A stretch of DNA of 64,000 bases from Fremontodendron californicum (Eukaryota; Streptophyta; Magnoliopsida; Malvales; Malvaceae), in NCBI GenBank assembly GCA_030761205.1, contig JAULJL010000048.1:7307501-7371500 (forward strand), written 5' to 3'. Below, piece by piece: positions 31,890 to 43,488 of the stretch. The notes under the pieces were generated by a model that had not been told where the DNA came from, ran no database searches, and saw nothing but the letters and a program-made list of their open reading frames with translations. The translations under genes were made by a program, and so were the position numbers. Position 1 is the first letter of the stretch; every line of letters starts with the position of its first letter.

Positions 31890-34800
31890 ATGAGATATAT
31901 TGTTAAGATGCCAATAGTATTATTGGTATTTATTGTATGTGCAATAGGGTTATCTATGGCGACGTCGGAATCTTCATCATACACAAAGATTTACAGTTTA
32001 GGCGGTGCTCCATCAGTTTTCCATTCTCAAGATCATTGTTCCAACTGTTCTTTTTCTACTCAAATATCTCTAAAAAATAATACCATCAACTGTCACTTTG
32101 CCATGCTTCAAGGAAGAAGAAACTATCAAGAAGATCGATTATTTTGTGATCTCAATATTCGCATTCCATTCTTTGGTAAATTCTTTAAACTTTTTTTTTC
32201 TTTTTTCATTTATATTTATTCGTATGATAATTATTATAAGTCAGATGCACTTAATATCAAACACAGAAGACAAATAATCAAAGGGTCAAAGACTATTATT
32301 CTTTTCTTTATATTATGATCATTATTCTCCGAGGTTTAAGTTACAAAATAAAATTTAACCATGATTAGAGAGTTGTCTAGGCCCCCGAACCTCCGGCTGA
32401 ATCGAAACTTTGAACTACTGTATAATATATTTGATGTATAAAGCTTTATGATAAAGCTGTATTATCTTTTTGCGTTAAGGTTCTGAGTTTCCTAGCATAG
32501 ATTCTTAATCAAGATAACTGTTTTGTAGCAATTCTAGTGGGGAAAAAAAAAAAAAAAAACCTATCTTAACAACATATGTACTGCCATTTATCTATTAAAT
32601 AAATTATTATTTTGTGAATAAAAGTAAGCTCAAAATCTTAAATCAAATTATTCTTATTCATTATTATATTGATAAGCCAAAGTAACCAATAAAATAACTA
32701 ATGGACGGTCCAATTCCAACCTATATTAAAAAAATACTAATTTCAATAAGATTATTAATCATCTTATAACTCTATATATTAAAATCTACATCCAGAAAAT
32801 ATTATAAAAGTTGTAGCTTTTTCTCAAGTTTTTTTGTATATTAATTCTTTTTCTATTGTTGTTTGAATCAAACCTTTAGGAGGCAAATTACCAATGAGAT
32901 ATATTGTTAAGATGCCAGTAGAATTAATTGTTTGGAATATTAATGGATGCAGGTAATTTGTTAACTTTTTTGTTTTAATTGTTTGGAATATTAATGGATG
33001 CAGGTAAGAATGAAATTAAGGAAGTCTCTATGGGAATGGCTGCGATTTTCGACGGCCATAGAGGGGCTGAAGCCAGTGAGATGGCTTCAAATATTGTATT
33101 GGACTATTTTCTACTTCATTCACGTTTTATTCAATATGAGATCAAAGAGTGAGTTTTCAACATCGAAAAAAAAAAATTGCTAGCTAGTTTCTGTTACCTC
33201 AAAACTTATTTCTCTTTCTAACAACAAATTATATGTTTGAAAAGAATGTTAGGTGTGGTTCCTGACGAATCAATGCATATGAAAATTTTGAAGGAAGCAT
33301 TAGTGAGGACCATTCGTGACATTGATATTACATTTACCAAGGTAATTGATAATTGATTGAAGTTCATAAATTTCTAGCTTAACTTAACCTAACTTTGTCC
33401 CTACTGCTATTACTTGTTACTAGGTTTGTTTTACTGATGATATATTGCCATGGATTGCTTAGGTCTTTAGTAATTTTATTAATTATTTGGTATAGACTTA
33501 TTTGTCTGCTTAATTGCTAATTTGTTTAGACATGATAATTTTGAACACAACATATTTAATAAACACGACACGTTTATTACATGTATCATATTCATAAAAT
33601 TTTAACACGTTTAATAATTTGTATCGTGTTCCTATTTACACGATTGACACAAAAAAAATAAGACACAACACAAACCCGTATTACCAAATTTGCTTTATTT
33701 CTTTCTGACTCTCAAATTCTTGCAGTCCCATATTCTTTTTTGTGGTATATGTAAAAATTTATTGGATTCAATCTAATGGATATACTCCTAGCTTTAAACC
33801 TGTAATCACATTCGTTAAGAAAAAAAATCTCAAAATCTAACTGTTAAAGATGTTTGAATACTTAAAATTTGCATAACATTATTCCATCCCATCTCTAGGA
33901 AGCTTCCAAGAAGGGTATTCTTTCAGGATGTACAGCGGCAATAGTTATTATAGTTGATAATCAAATTTTGGTGGCCAATGTTGGTGACTCAAAGGTTGTT
34001 TTATGCTCACAGAAATTCCATTCTCACCAAGATATTAGAGGTTAGTAATTTGCCTTTGTTGTCTACCATATCCACTCTAATCCCTATTTCATTACTTATT
34101 ACTCGAGCATTTGATTAAATAATAAGGATTTATATTTGATTCATTATCAGTTATAGATATATCAATATATTATATAATGTCTCTTTTTAATAAATAAAAT
34201 TATTTTTATTTATTTTTATACTTATCAATAAAGTGATATTATGTGATTCGCATATAATATATAAATTTATATGCTCATAGTATATCAAATATAAACTCAT
34301 AATAAATACATTATTTTTTTTTCAAAAAGTTGAGTTAGAAATTTTTAATAATAATAAAAAAAAAAAACTCAAATTACTTGATGGTTATAGACAGTTGGTT
34401 GGAGTATAGGCGAAGACGAAGAAATAATGCCAGAGTCTCCTTAAAAGATCATAAAAAGATTGGATTATCAAACATTGGTGGTTTAAAGTTTCTCACAGCA
34501 AAAGAACTAACAAGAGATCACCATCCTGATCGAGAGGATGAAAGAATGCGTATAGAAGCTGCCGGTGGCTATGTAGTTTCAGGAGCAAGCAGTGTTCCTC
34601 GAGTCAATGGTCAATTGGCTGTATCTCGATCCATCGGTGATTTGTACTATAAAAGGTTTTATCTCTTTCTCATCTGCCCTTAATTGATAGAATTACATAA
34701 ATTAGACTTGATTTTGACATGATATGAAAACACAACACGAACACGACACGTTTAAATACAATTAATATGAATAACACGAAACGTTTAATACACGTATCGT

Positions 34801-35783
34801 ATTTGTGTTTAGAATTTTGACACATTTAATAATTTATGTTGTATTATGTTTATACGACTGACATGAAAAAATATTAAACAAGACACATCCACCAATTACC
34901 AAATCTACCTAATATCTATAATTTATTAGTCATTTTTGAAAACGAACACGACACATTTAAATACAATTAATATGATTAACTCGAAACGTTTAATACACGT
35001 ATCGTATTTGTATTTAGGATTTTGACACATTTAATAATTAATGTAGTATTTATATTTACATGATTGACACGAGGAAAAAAACTAAATTTTTACACTACAT
35101 TTGTTGGTAAACACGACACGTATACACGAATTATCAGATTTACATAATATATATATATAATTTATTAGTCAATTTTCTCTTGACCAATTATAAGATTGAG
35201 AAATGTTAAAGGGTTTGAAAAAAAATGAAATAATTTGAATAATTCAATAAAAAAAATATTAAATTTTTACACTACATTTGTATATTTACTCATTGTTAAT
35301 GTTTTTGTTACTTCATTTTGAAATTTGGATTATTTAACACATCCCGTTGATATTTAAATCTGATAAACTTTAAATTAATTTTATTATTATTATTATTATT
35401 TAAGTTTCGTGTTTATTTGTTTCCTATTTTTCTCTTTTTAAATCACATAAAGAATACCTCCAAAATTAGTATTTTTTTTGGCATTATACAGCTCAGGTGT
35501 TATAGCAGTACCAGAAGTGATTGATTGGCAACCTTTGAGCAGAAATGATAGCTATTTGGTGATATCGTCTGATGGGATTTTTGAAAAGTTAAATGCCCAA
35601 CATGTTTGTCAACTTTTACCGGATTCTAATAATTTTCCGACTAGTGATGAAGGGATTAGGCTATTCGATTCATGTCAATCCCCATTGCCTGAATGCATAT
35701 TAAGGACGGCATATGAAGAAGGTAGCATGGATAATTTGTCTGTTATTGTGGTTCCACTAAAGGAAGCTGGTTTAATTTCTTGA
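31890..35783 (+). CDS. PP2C-type protein phosphatase, copy A (six exons, 408 aa)
   Basis: Exons 31890-32175, 33004-33148, 33245-33341, 33899-34040, 34391-34655 and 35492-35783 all have GT-AG borders and join in frame to 408 codons plus TGA. The start (MRYIVKMPIVLLVFIVCAIG) gives a hydrophobic signal or anchor segment. PP2C motifs in order: LQGRRNYQED, AAIFDGHRGAEAS, SGCTAAIV, ANVGDSKVVL, TRDHHPDREDERMRIEAAGG, RVNGQLAVSRSIGD, ISSDGIFEKL and GSMDNLSVIVV. The Asp and Gly metal-site residues are all present, so it should be an active Mg/Mn-dependent Ser/Thr phosphatase. Its closest family is the plant PP2C-plus-kinase fusion (Arabidopsis PP2C 51 type), but it stops 11 residues after the last PP2C motif and has no kinase part. 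Exon 3 uses the acceptor gaaaag, since the nearer one gives a stop. Confidence 0.85.
32725..33003 (+). repeat. Partial duplication of the PP2C 5' end inside intron 1 of copy A
   Basis: It repeats the promoter-side motif, the leader and the first ten or so codons (ATGAGATATATTGTTAAGATG, at about 32894) and then joins the acceptor side of intron 1. The phrase gtttggaatattaatggatg occurs twice here (about 32932 and 32981). It could act as an alternative first exon, or simply be part of the intron. Confidence 0.8.
33520..33690. repeat. cacgacacg family repeat in intron 3 of PP2C copy A
   Basis: Contains taaacacgacacgtttattac and cacaacacaaacccgtattacc. The matching intron of copy B has its own version at about 52850-53030, so the insertion predates the duplication. 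Confidence 0.6.
34725..35115. repeat. Two tandem cacgacacg family repeats in intron 5 of PP2C copy A
   Basis: Two units of about 190 bp in the same direction, each with acacgacac, tttaaatacaattaatatga, cgaaacgtttaatacacgta and tcgtatttgt. The same pair sits in copy B at about 54085-54495. Confidence 0.75.
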
Positions 35784-36409
35784 ATCATATGGCTTTTCAA
35801 AAAAAATTTGGATGGTAATCAAATGCAATTGTGACAAGTGGAAAAAAGAATAGCACTTCTAGCATTTCTCATCAATGTATATGGCATTAATTTTGAGATT
35901 ATTATTCAATACACCAACAATTAGGTTCGATAATTCGTGCAGACATGTTGTGTCTTGTTTTTTTTTTTTTTTTTTTTTTCTCGTGTCAATCGTTTAAACA
36001 TGAGTACAACACATGATTAAACATGTCAAAATTCTAAACACGAATATTATATGTGTATTAAACTATCATCTTAATCATGTCATGTCGTGTTATGTTATGT
36101 CATGTCATATCATATATATTACACTGTTTTCATGTTTATTAAATGTGTTGTGTTCAAATGGTGTTCAAAACTATCAAATCTAGGATAATTATAAATTTTG
36201 AGTGTTAGTGTTTTAAAAACATACATACTTTTGCATCAATTAGAAACACATCAATGACTTTCTAATAAACGTACGCTTCTAATACCATGTATATGTATGG
36301 AGGCTACTAATTTATAATTGAATTCTATACACGTGAATAATAGCGATGAATGTATTGAAAAAAACAAAGAAACTTAACTTAGAAAAACAAACTCAATTAC
36401 ATAATTGCC
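35784..36409. other. 3' flank of PP2C copy A
   Basis: Non-coding. It has a T run at about 35958 followed by another cacgacacg-family repeat (to about 36180). The matching 3' flank of copy B is nearly identical for the first 180 bp and then differs by small gaps. Confidence 0.55.
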
Positions 36410-36472
36410 TCATTCAGTGGGAAGGCAGAAGTAAGGATGCTGCAAAGCATTAGCAGCACTCAAACGCTCCTC
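36410..36472 (-). pseudogene. Orphan last exon of the kinase gene
   Basis: 63 bp coding EERLSAANALQHPYFCLPTE plus TGA, the subdomain XI end of the kinase. It is the counterpart of 55681-55743. The acceptor before it has changed from ctgcag to ttacaa, so the AG is gone, and no other kinase exon lies upstream on this strand. It came along when the PP2C segment was duplicated. Confidence 0.85.
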
Positions 36473-37410
36473 TTGTAATATTGACATCAATGTTAGGTTC
36501 AATATGCCGATTTGGTCACTAGCATAAGCCCAAAAGTATTCTTCAGATTATAGATAGATTCTACCTATTAATAAATCTAACAAACAATCAAATAAAAGAA
36601 ATTAGTTTACATGGCTAGTGATTTTTTTTTGGCCAAAATTTGCATTCCAATCCATAGGTTATTGGTATCCGACACCTATATCCGGTACGCCATGGCTTGC
36701 TCATCCAACCAGAACCGGAGTATGGAGGCCCTCTCTCTCCTAAATAACCAGGGTTTCGATTTATCTTCTCTTATTTGTTCTTTTACTTTGGTAATTTTTT
36801 TTTTTACTTTGGGTTTTTAATAAAATTGAAAAATGAGAGTGGGTTTTTCAGTTAAAAGCTTAATAGGATGCAGCCGATGTTTAAAAGAAACTCAAGTGTG
36901 AAATTGCTGATGGTTCCTTTGATACTGTTTTTACCTTTGAAGAGAAGGTTTTCGATATGGCCATGGAAATTGGAAGGTTCAATTCCTGCTTTTCCAATTT
37001 TTGTTTTTTCCTTTTGTTGTTTTTATAAGAAATTTCTACTTCATGTTAATATCTTGAGATAATCAATTGTGTGAGTATGTTCAGTACATATGAAAATTTT
37101 AATGCTTTTCTGTTTTGAGTAAATATTACAAGATCTTTTGTTTATGTAATTTATTGAATAATCTATTGAAACTAAGTCCTAGTCTTGCTTCAAAAAAAAC
37201 AAGTATAGTCCCAAATCTTTGGCAAGTTGACAATAGAGTAACCGATTAGTATGACAAAATAAACACTAGGAAGGTAGTCTTAAGCCTTAATTCAATTGCC
37301 TATTGGTCAAGGTGTACACCAGGAAGAAGCTCTTGTGGGTAAGAGCTTAATATTGAAGTAGACTTTGTTTCTTTATTTGTCTTTGTTTTGAAGGAGAAAA
37401 CATTTTGAAG

Positions 37411-37591
37411 CTATGTTACTTGGACTCGGATGTGAGTGTCGGATACGGGTATATTTAATTTTTTCTAAGATTTCCATGTATTTGGAGGGTTCTTGGAGTA
37501 TCATATCTCTATACGCATGTCCGGATATACGTCGAACACGAATGTCGGACGCGGATACTTTAAGAACAATGAAGAGTCGGAGCTAACATAG
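37411..37591. mobile_element. hAT-type MITE, CTATGTT family, copy 1
   Basis: The ends are ctatgttacttggactcgga and gactc...taacatag. It is flanked by similar octamers (ttttgaag and tttttgag). The inside holds gtcggatacgggt and gtccggatatacgtcg. It lies in the SSU72 intron. Confidence 0.65.
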
Positions 37592-37890
37592 TTTTTGAGA
37601 GTTAAACTTTTAAGTGTCTGGGATAGTTTGTTGGCTGGATAAGTGAATCAATTTCCAATGAACCATTCCTCAAAATAGTTATTTGTTTCTCCCCCTCTGA
37701 TTTTATACCTTACCTTTATTTTCACAAGTTTATGGAGTTTGTTCTTTTTGTTGGAACTTTGTGGCATATGATTTTTTCTCTCTGACGTTTCAAAGATGCA
37801 AATTTAATTTGTGGCATATCATCGAAGGTAACATTGGAAGCCATCTATTGGAGATGATTCTGATCTCATCCTACAATAAGTTGTTGCCCA

Positions 37891-38408
37891 TGTTGTGCGG
37901 AAGCGAATTGATATTACTAAAACCGATTTAAACACACTGAAAAAACACCGATATTTTACGTGGTTCGGCAACTGTGCCTACGTCCACGGGAGGAGGAGCT
38001 TGAAGCTTTGTATTAATGGAGTTTAGAGTACAAACATATACAGAATTCAAGGTGCTACACAAGCACTGAACTCACAACTCAACACAATACCGAATTACTC
38101 TATAAACACAGAGTATTTGCTTCAACAATTTAGCTCTAACACATACTCAACTCTACTCTACTCTCTCATCTCTACATGGCTATTTATAGCCATAATATCA
38201 AGGTGTGAACACTAAGCAAGTGGCAGCCACCATAGCCACCTTCCACCACCTATCTTGGTGTGAACACTTTGCAAGTGGTAGCCACCATAGCCACCATCCA
38301 TTTGCAAGTGGTAGCTTCCATTATTGGTGGTGCAAGTGGTGCAAGTGGTAGCTCCATTATTGGTGCTAAGCCACCAAATGTGACTTTGAGCCATACCATA
38401 TTCCAACA
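37891..38408 (-). repeat. 3' LTR of the Copia element
   Basis: 518 bp, starting tgttgtgcggaag and ending attccaaca. It contains short tandem units gcaagtggtagc...ccattattggtg and a TATA box (ctatttatag, 38180-38189, minus strand). Confidence 0.93.
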
Positions 38409-39853
38409 ATCTCCACCTTGGCGAAAATCCACAGAGAGAATTTACAGATCAGAGCTTCCTCATTTCTCCTTCAGATGTACATACCATTACTCACATATCA
38501 GGGCACCTACTGCATTGGCATGATTCATCAATGCACTGAGCCTGAGTCAATTTTTCTGTCTACTTCCCAGGAATTTTCTTAGCTTCTCCAAGATCATCTC
38601 GAACTCTGAGCTCAGTTGAGCCTTCAGCCTGTCGATCTCCACCTTGCCTTTTTCAGCAGATAGACAAATGATCCATCTTGAAGTTTCCGGAAATAAACAC
38701 AGTGATCAAATTGACTGTGTGTGTACTTTTCATCCTGTCATGAAACAGTCCAACCGTTTGTATAGCTGTCACGGGATTGTTTCAGACCATACAGTGATTG
38801 GTTCAACTTGCTTTTGTAATCTTTGCGACCGGGGACTCCAGAACCATCTGGTTGAGTCATACAAATTTCCTCCTCTACGGAACCATGGAGGAATGCAGTT
38901 TTTACATCAAGTTGAACTATCTCTAGGTTATACTGTGCTACTAAAGCCAATAAGATCCGAATAGATGCATGCTTAACAACAGGTGAAAATACCTCATTGT
39001 AGTCTATTCCTTCCTTTTGAGCCTAACCTTTGGCTACCAATCTGGCTTTGTATCTGATGCTGTCTTTGCCGGTAGCACCCTCCTTTTTGGCAAAGACCCA
39101 TTTGCACCCAATTGATCTCTTGAGTGTTGGAAGTGGAACCAACTTCCAAGTCTGATCGCCTCCTTCCACTGGGCATGCACAGGGCTGTTTACAGCTTCTT
39201 TGTAATTGATCAGAACATCATCATCAATTACTGGAAGGGCATATGCCACCACGTCTGTGTATCGAGCAGGTTTCCGAATATGTCTATTCGGTCTACTGGT
39301 GACAACTGATTCAAGTTGCTGAAAGATTTCCGGTGATGACTCCTCCACTTCAGTTAAGGTGTCATCAGATTCTGGTTCAGATTCATCTGAATTTTGACCA
39401 GCATCTTCTGATTCAAACTCCACCTGCTTTAGAGAATCTTGGTTCACATTCTCTGGAGTTGACAGTTTCAGCATTTCAGATTCGTCAAAGGCAACATCTC
39501 GGCTTACGATGACTCTCTTTGACTCAGGGTTCCACAATCGGACTGCTTTTACTCCTTCACTAAAGCCCATGAAGACAGCTTTCTTGGCTCTAGGATCCAG
39601 TTTTGCATCCGTAACTACAAAGCCGATCATATTCAATGGCAGAATATCCGGACCACACCTCTATGGGAGTCTTCCCATCAATTGCGGTGGAGGTTAGTCT
39701 GTTGATAATGTGGGAGGCGAACAATAAAGCCTCCGCCCAAAATGCTTTGCTCAAGCTCGACTGGGATAACATGCAGCGAACTTTATCAACCAAAGTTCGG
39801 TTCATCCTTTCTGCAACTCCATTCTGCTGGGGAGTGCTAGGAACAGTGAAGTG
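38409..39853 (-). pseudogene. Copia integrase C end and RT N end, remnants
   Basis: Right to left: an integrase end with QQNGVAERMNRTLVDK and WAEALLFASHIINRL (about 39853-39600), then MGFSEGVKAVRLWNPES and an acidic linker (39590-39140). RT pieces follow with a break, including QLDVKTAFLHGSVEEEICM and LNQSLYGLKQS (38738-38950). Frames change several times. The RT catalytic YVDD-type block and RNase H are absent because sequence is lost before the 3' LTR. Confidence 0.8.
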
Positions 39854-39858
39854 TCGGA

Positions 39859-40440
39859 TTATCCCATCATTCTGTGAGAGGCTGCTGCTCTGCCTGTCAC
39901 GATTTCTCTGTCAAGGAGATACAGATTTCCCTTCATATAACCCTTCATTGCTAAGAATGCTCCACGTACAACTCTCAGGACTCCATTCTGAATGGTCACC
40001 TTGTAACCATTTGAGTCTAAGACCCCCAGTGATATGAGGTTCTTCTTGAGATCAGGGACATACCTTACGTCTGTAAGTTGTCTGATTGTACCGTCATGCA
40101 TTTTCAGTCGGATCGTTCCGATGCCTCTAGTGTGACAAGTATTGTCATTGCCCATATGGACAATCCCTCCATCAAACTCCTTGAAGTTTGAGAACCACTC
40201 TAGGTTCGGACACATATGGTAGGAACATCCGGAATCCAGAATCCATTGATCTGAAGAGTGTGTTGTTGTGGAAATCGTAAATGCAGAGTCTTCCTCTCCC
40301 TCAGATTCTTGAGCTACATTCACAGTCGACCTCTCCATGTTGGGACAGTTATTCCTCCAATGCCCTTTCTCATGGCAAAAGGCACACTCGTCCCTCGAGA
40401 GTCGTGTTCTCGATGATCCCCTCTTTGAGCGGGATCTCAA
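39859..40440 (-). pseudogene. Copia gag end and protease
   Basis: The frame codes a basic stretch, a zinc knuckle CAFCHEKGHWRNNC, an acidic linker and the protease site WILDSGCSYHMCP. The domain before integrase follows (DVRYVPDLKKNLISLG to GNLYLLDREIVTG), and the frame then meets a stop at a deletion junction near 39880. Downstream integrase sequence resumes in another frame. The true gag N-terminus is not found; the sequence upstream is a tandem-repeat region. Confidence 0.8.
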
Positions 40441-40499
40441 TCGACCTTTCTGTCTGGACAGTCTTTCTTCCAGTGTCCAACACTGGGCACACTCGTCCC

Positions 40500-40790
40500 T
40501 TGCAGATTGTCGATGATACTTTTCTTAGACGTGATCTTCATCCATCTATCGGTCCTTCGCGGATTAACAGGATTCTTCTCCTGGATAGGATATCCACCGC
40601 CTACTGGACGGGATCTGGACATGATCTTCACCGTCTACTGGACTGGACTGGACAGGATCTTCACTTCCTACTGGACGGGATCTCCACCGTCTACTGGTCT
40701 GGACGGGGTCTTCACCTCCTACTGGACGGGATCTCCACTGTCTACTGGTCCTTCGCGGACTCACAGGTCCAGTACTTCGCACTGGCACAT
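40500..40790. repeat. Imperfect tandem repeats in the Copia gag region
   Basis: Repeats of a unit containing ctactggacgggatctccac and ggtcttcacctcctactgg. They encode variants of RPVGGEDPVQTSRRW on the minus strand. This is expansion inside gag, not a separate gene. Confidence 0.75.
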
Positions 40791-41169
40791 GCCAAAGTTA
40801 CGTGGTGCCATCAAATTTCTCCACCTCGAACTTTGCAGTGGTCATCGAGTTCTTTCTGATATAAGAACTTGATCGTGCGCTGCTGGTTGTTTCATGTGTC
40901 TCTAATGATTCTGCCATGGTAATAAAACAAAATTACCAACTCAGAGTTTTTCCGTTACCTGTATGGAAAAACGGATGCCGCGGTTGAGTCCGGAATAGTC
41001 GAAATAGCCAGGAACGGGTCCAACTGTGTAAATTTTGGACACACGGTGAATATTCTGCGAATATTCTGCTTCAGGTGGCTCGAAATGGACTCGGTTTAGC
41101 TCAACCGGCTCGGAAAAGTCTCGGAATAGTGTTCGGAAACGGCTCAAAAAATAGCCCGAAAAAGTTGGT

Positions 41170-41420
41170 CGGACCTGCGGCGGCGCGTGGGCGGCGTACG
41201 GCGGCGCGTGCGGCGGCGCGTGGAGCGCGTGGAGCTGTTTGGTGGCCGGCGCGTGGGGCGCGTGGGATTCACGCGTCTTCAACCTCTGGAGGCGCGTGCG
41301 GCGCGTGGGGCGCGTGGGCTTCACGCGTCTTCAACCTCTGGAGGCGCGTGCGGCGCGTGGGGCGCGTGGGCGCTTCTTCTGGTGGCGCGTGTGGGCGCGT
41401 GCGGCCTCCTCTGGTGCTCC
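41170..41420. repeat. GC-rich tandem repeats in the Copia leader
   Basis: A unit of roughly 54 bp (ggcgcgtgcggcgcgtgggg with tcttcaacctctgga) is repeated about 2.5 times beside shorter gcgcgtgg repeats. It lies between the primer binding site and gag. At well over 65 percent GC, it is far from the rest of the window. The ORFs over it are artefacts. Confidence 0.85.
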
Positions 41421-41535
41421 GGTTGATTCTGCTGCACTCCTCTCAACGACCTCTTCAACCTGGTATTTTCAAAACATAAATTAGAGCACTTTTGAAAAAC
41501 GGACAGAATCGAACAAACTCGGTTTTACGAAAAAA

Positions 41536-41550
41536 TTGGCTCTGATACCA
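41536..41550 (-). other. Primer binding site of the Copia element
   Basis: TGGTATCAGAGCC on the minus strand, three bases from the right LTR. This is the standard initiator tRNA-Met site of plant Copia elements and fixes the element's direction. Confidence 0.92.
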
Positions 41551-41553
41551 ATT

Positions 41554-42062
41554 TGTTGTGTGGAAGCGAATTGATATTACTAAAACCGATTTAAACACAC
41601 TGAAAAAACACCGATATTTTACGTGGTTCGGCAACTGTGCCTACGTCCACGGGAGGAGGAGCTTGAAGCTTTGTATTAATGGAGTTTAGAGTACAAACAT
41701 ATACAGAATTCAAGGTGCTACACAAGCACTGAACTCACAACTCAACACAATACCGAATTACTCTATAAACACAGAGTATTTGCTTCAACAATTTAGCTCT
41801 AACACATACTCAACTCTACTCTACTCTCTCATCTCTACATGGCTATTTATAGCCATAATATCAAGGTGTGAACACTAAGCAAGTGGCAGCCACCATAGCC
41901 ACCTTCCACCACCTATCTTGGGGTGAACACTTTGCAAGTGGTAGCCACCATAGCCACCATCCATTTGCAAGTGGTAGCTTCCATTATTGGTGGTGCAAGT
42001 GGTAGCTCCATTATTGGTGCTAAGCCACCAAATGTGACTTTGAGCCATACCATATTCCAACA
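41554..42062 (-). repeat. 5' LTR of the Copia element
   Basis: 509 bp, starting tgttgtgtggaag and ending attccaaca. Its TATA box is at 41843-41852 on the minus strand (CTATAAATAG) and faces the coding part. Confidence 0.93.
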
Positions 42063-42070
42063 GCCCAAAC

Positions 42071-42270
42071 CTGTGTTGCTCCGATTTTTTATTTTTTTTT
42101 GAAATATTTTTGTCCGACACCCGTGTTCGACGCATATTCGAACATAGATACGAGGATATGACCTTTCAAGGACCCTCCAAATACATGAAAAAACTTTTTA
42201 AAAAATTAAATATATCCGCGTCAGATACATACACGTATCCAACACTCATATCCAAATCCGAGTAATATAG
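42071..42270. mobile_element. hAT-type MITE, CTATGTT family, copy 2
   Basis: Ends ctgtgttgctccga and tccgagtaatatag. The flanking octamers gcccaaac and acccaatc differ at two sites. The inside has gtccgacacccgtg. The Copia element inserted into the left flank of this copy. Confidence 0.6.
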
Positions 42271-42584
42271 ACCCAATCGATTTATGTCAAACTTAGTTGT
42301 CTAATCTTGTTGTAAATAATGCTTGTATGCTACATCTAAAGATTGAGTTTTGAATAGAAACTTAACCATGATGACCTGTAGAATTTTTTTGATTTAGTGG
42401 ATAATGTACATTCTTTTTGTACTTTATCCCTTATGACTTTTTATTACTCGTCATCTTAAATGTGTTAATAATGGCATATCTGCACAACTAGGATTAAGTT
42501 CTCTTGAAAATTATGCTGATGATCAACTCAGAGGTTAAAGATAACCTTGAGAAAGCAGCTGCAGGAGTTCGTCTTGCTTTAAAT

Positions 42585-43488
42585 TAGGGCTGTAAATGAA
42601 CAGAGCGTTCGACGAATCGTTCGTGAAAAGTTCGATTTCTGTTCGTTTATGTTCGTTTATTAAGCTAAATAAACGATTATGAACATAATTTTAATGTTCG
42701 TTTATTAAACGAACCGAGTTCGAACAAATGTGTGTTTGGTTCGTTTATGTTCACGAACAAGCTTGTTTATGGTTCGTTTAAAGCTCGTTTATTAGTTTGT
42801 TTAAAACTCGTTTATGTTCGTTTATTGTTCGTTTATAATTTAATAATAATATTATTATTTTGTCTTTTATTTATATAATTAATAATTTTATTTTATTATT
42901 TTAAAAAATAAACATTTGTCTTATCTCAAGTAAAGTTAACTTAATTTTTTTTATACTAAGAAGTCAGAAGCAAAGATTTTATGACTTTGAGGTGCGAATT
43001 GTACAATGAGCCATAAATTAATAATTTTATTTTATTATTTTATTTACTTATAATATAATTAATATTATATAATAACTTAAATTTAATAATTAATTTAATT
43101 TAATTTAATTACGTTTGTATTTTATATTTTATATTTAATACTAATAATTTAAAATTGATTTATTTTTTTATTTGTTTGTTTGTTAAAATTGTTTAGATTT
43201 GTTTGTTTATTGTTCATGAACATAATTTTAATTGTTCGCGAACATGTTCAGTTATATGTTCATGAACATATTCATTTAATGTTCACGAATAAGTTCATTT
43301 AATTTAAATGAACTTGTTCGTGAACATTAAATAAACGAACACGAACACACTCAATTTTAAACGAACAGAGCTTGAACATAATTTTAAAATTCTTACCGAA
43401 CATGAACCGAACACAAATAAACTCAAAAATAAATAAACGAACACGAACATAAACCTTTTCATTCAAGTCATGTTCATTTATAGCCCTA
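42585..43488. mobile_element. Non-autonomous hAT-type element inside an SSU72 exon
   Basis: Ends tagggctgtaaatgaac and gttcatttatagcccta, with a perfect 8-bp target duplication ctttaaat (42577-42584 and 43489-43496). The two ends are rich in gttcgtttat/ataaacgaac words in mirror order. No transposase gene. The SSU72 reading frame continues on the far side, which confirms the boundaries. Confidence 0.92.

Larger units (their letters stand above)
31740..36690 (+). repeat. Segmental duplication, left copy (PP2C copy A plus orphan kinase exon)
   Basis: Matches about 50850-55960 in the same orientation. The part from about 33840 to 35920 is almost identical to 53170-55305, introns included. The first intron region has diverged by insertions on both sides. 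Confidence 0.9.
37891..42062 (-). mobile_element. Young, internally deleted Copia retrotransposon
   Basis: LTRs 37891-38408 and 41554-42062 (TGTTG...CAACA) are flanked by the 5-bp target duplication gccca on both sides. The minus orientation is set by the initiator-Met-type primer binding site beside the right LTR and by a purine tract (caaggtggagat) beside the left LTR. The LTRs differ almost only by a 9-bp repeat-unit change and a few bases, so the insertion is recent. The coding part retains gag zinc knuckle, protease, and ends of integrase and RT. Most of the integrase core, the RT active site and RNase H are gone, so it must have moved with help from another copy, or lost the parts afterwards. 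Confidence 0.93.

Noticed and set aside
41075..41484. Overlapping Arg/Ala-rich ORFs
   Set aside because: GC-rich tandem repeats in the Copia leader leave stops rare in all frames; no domain is present.
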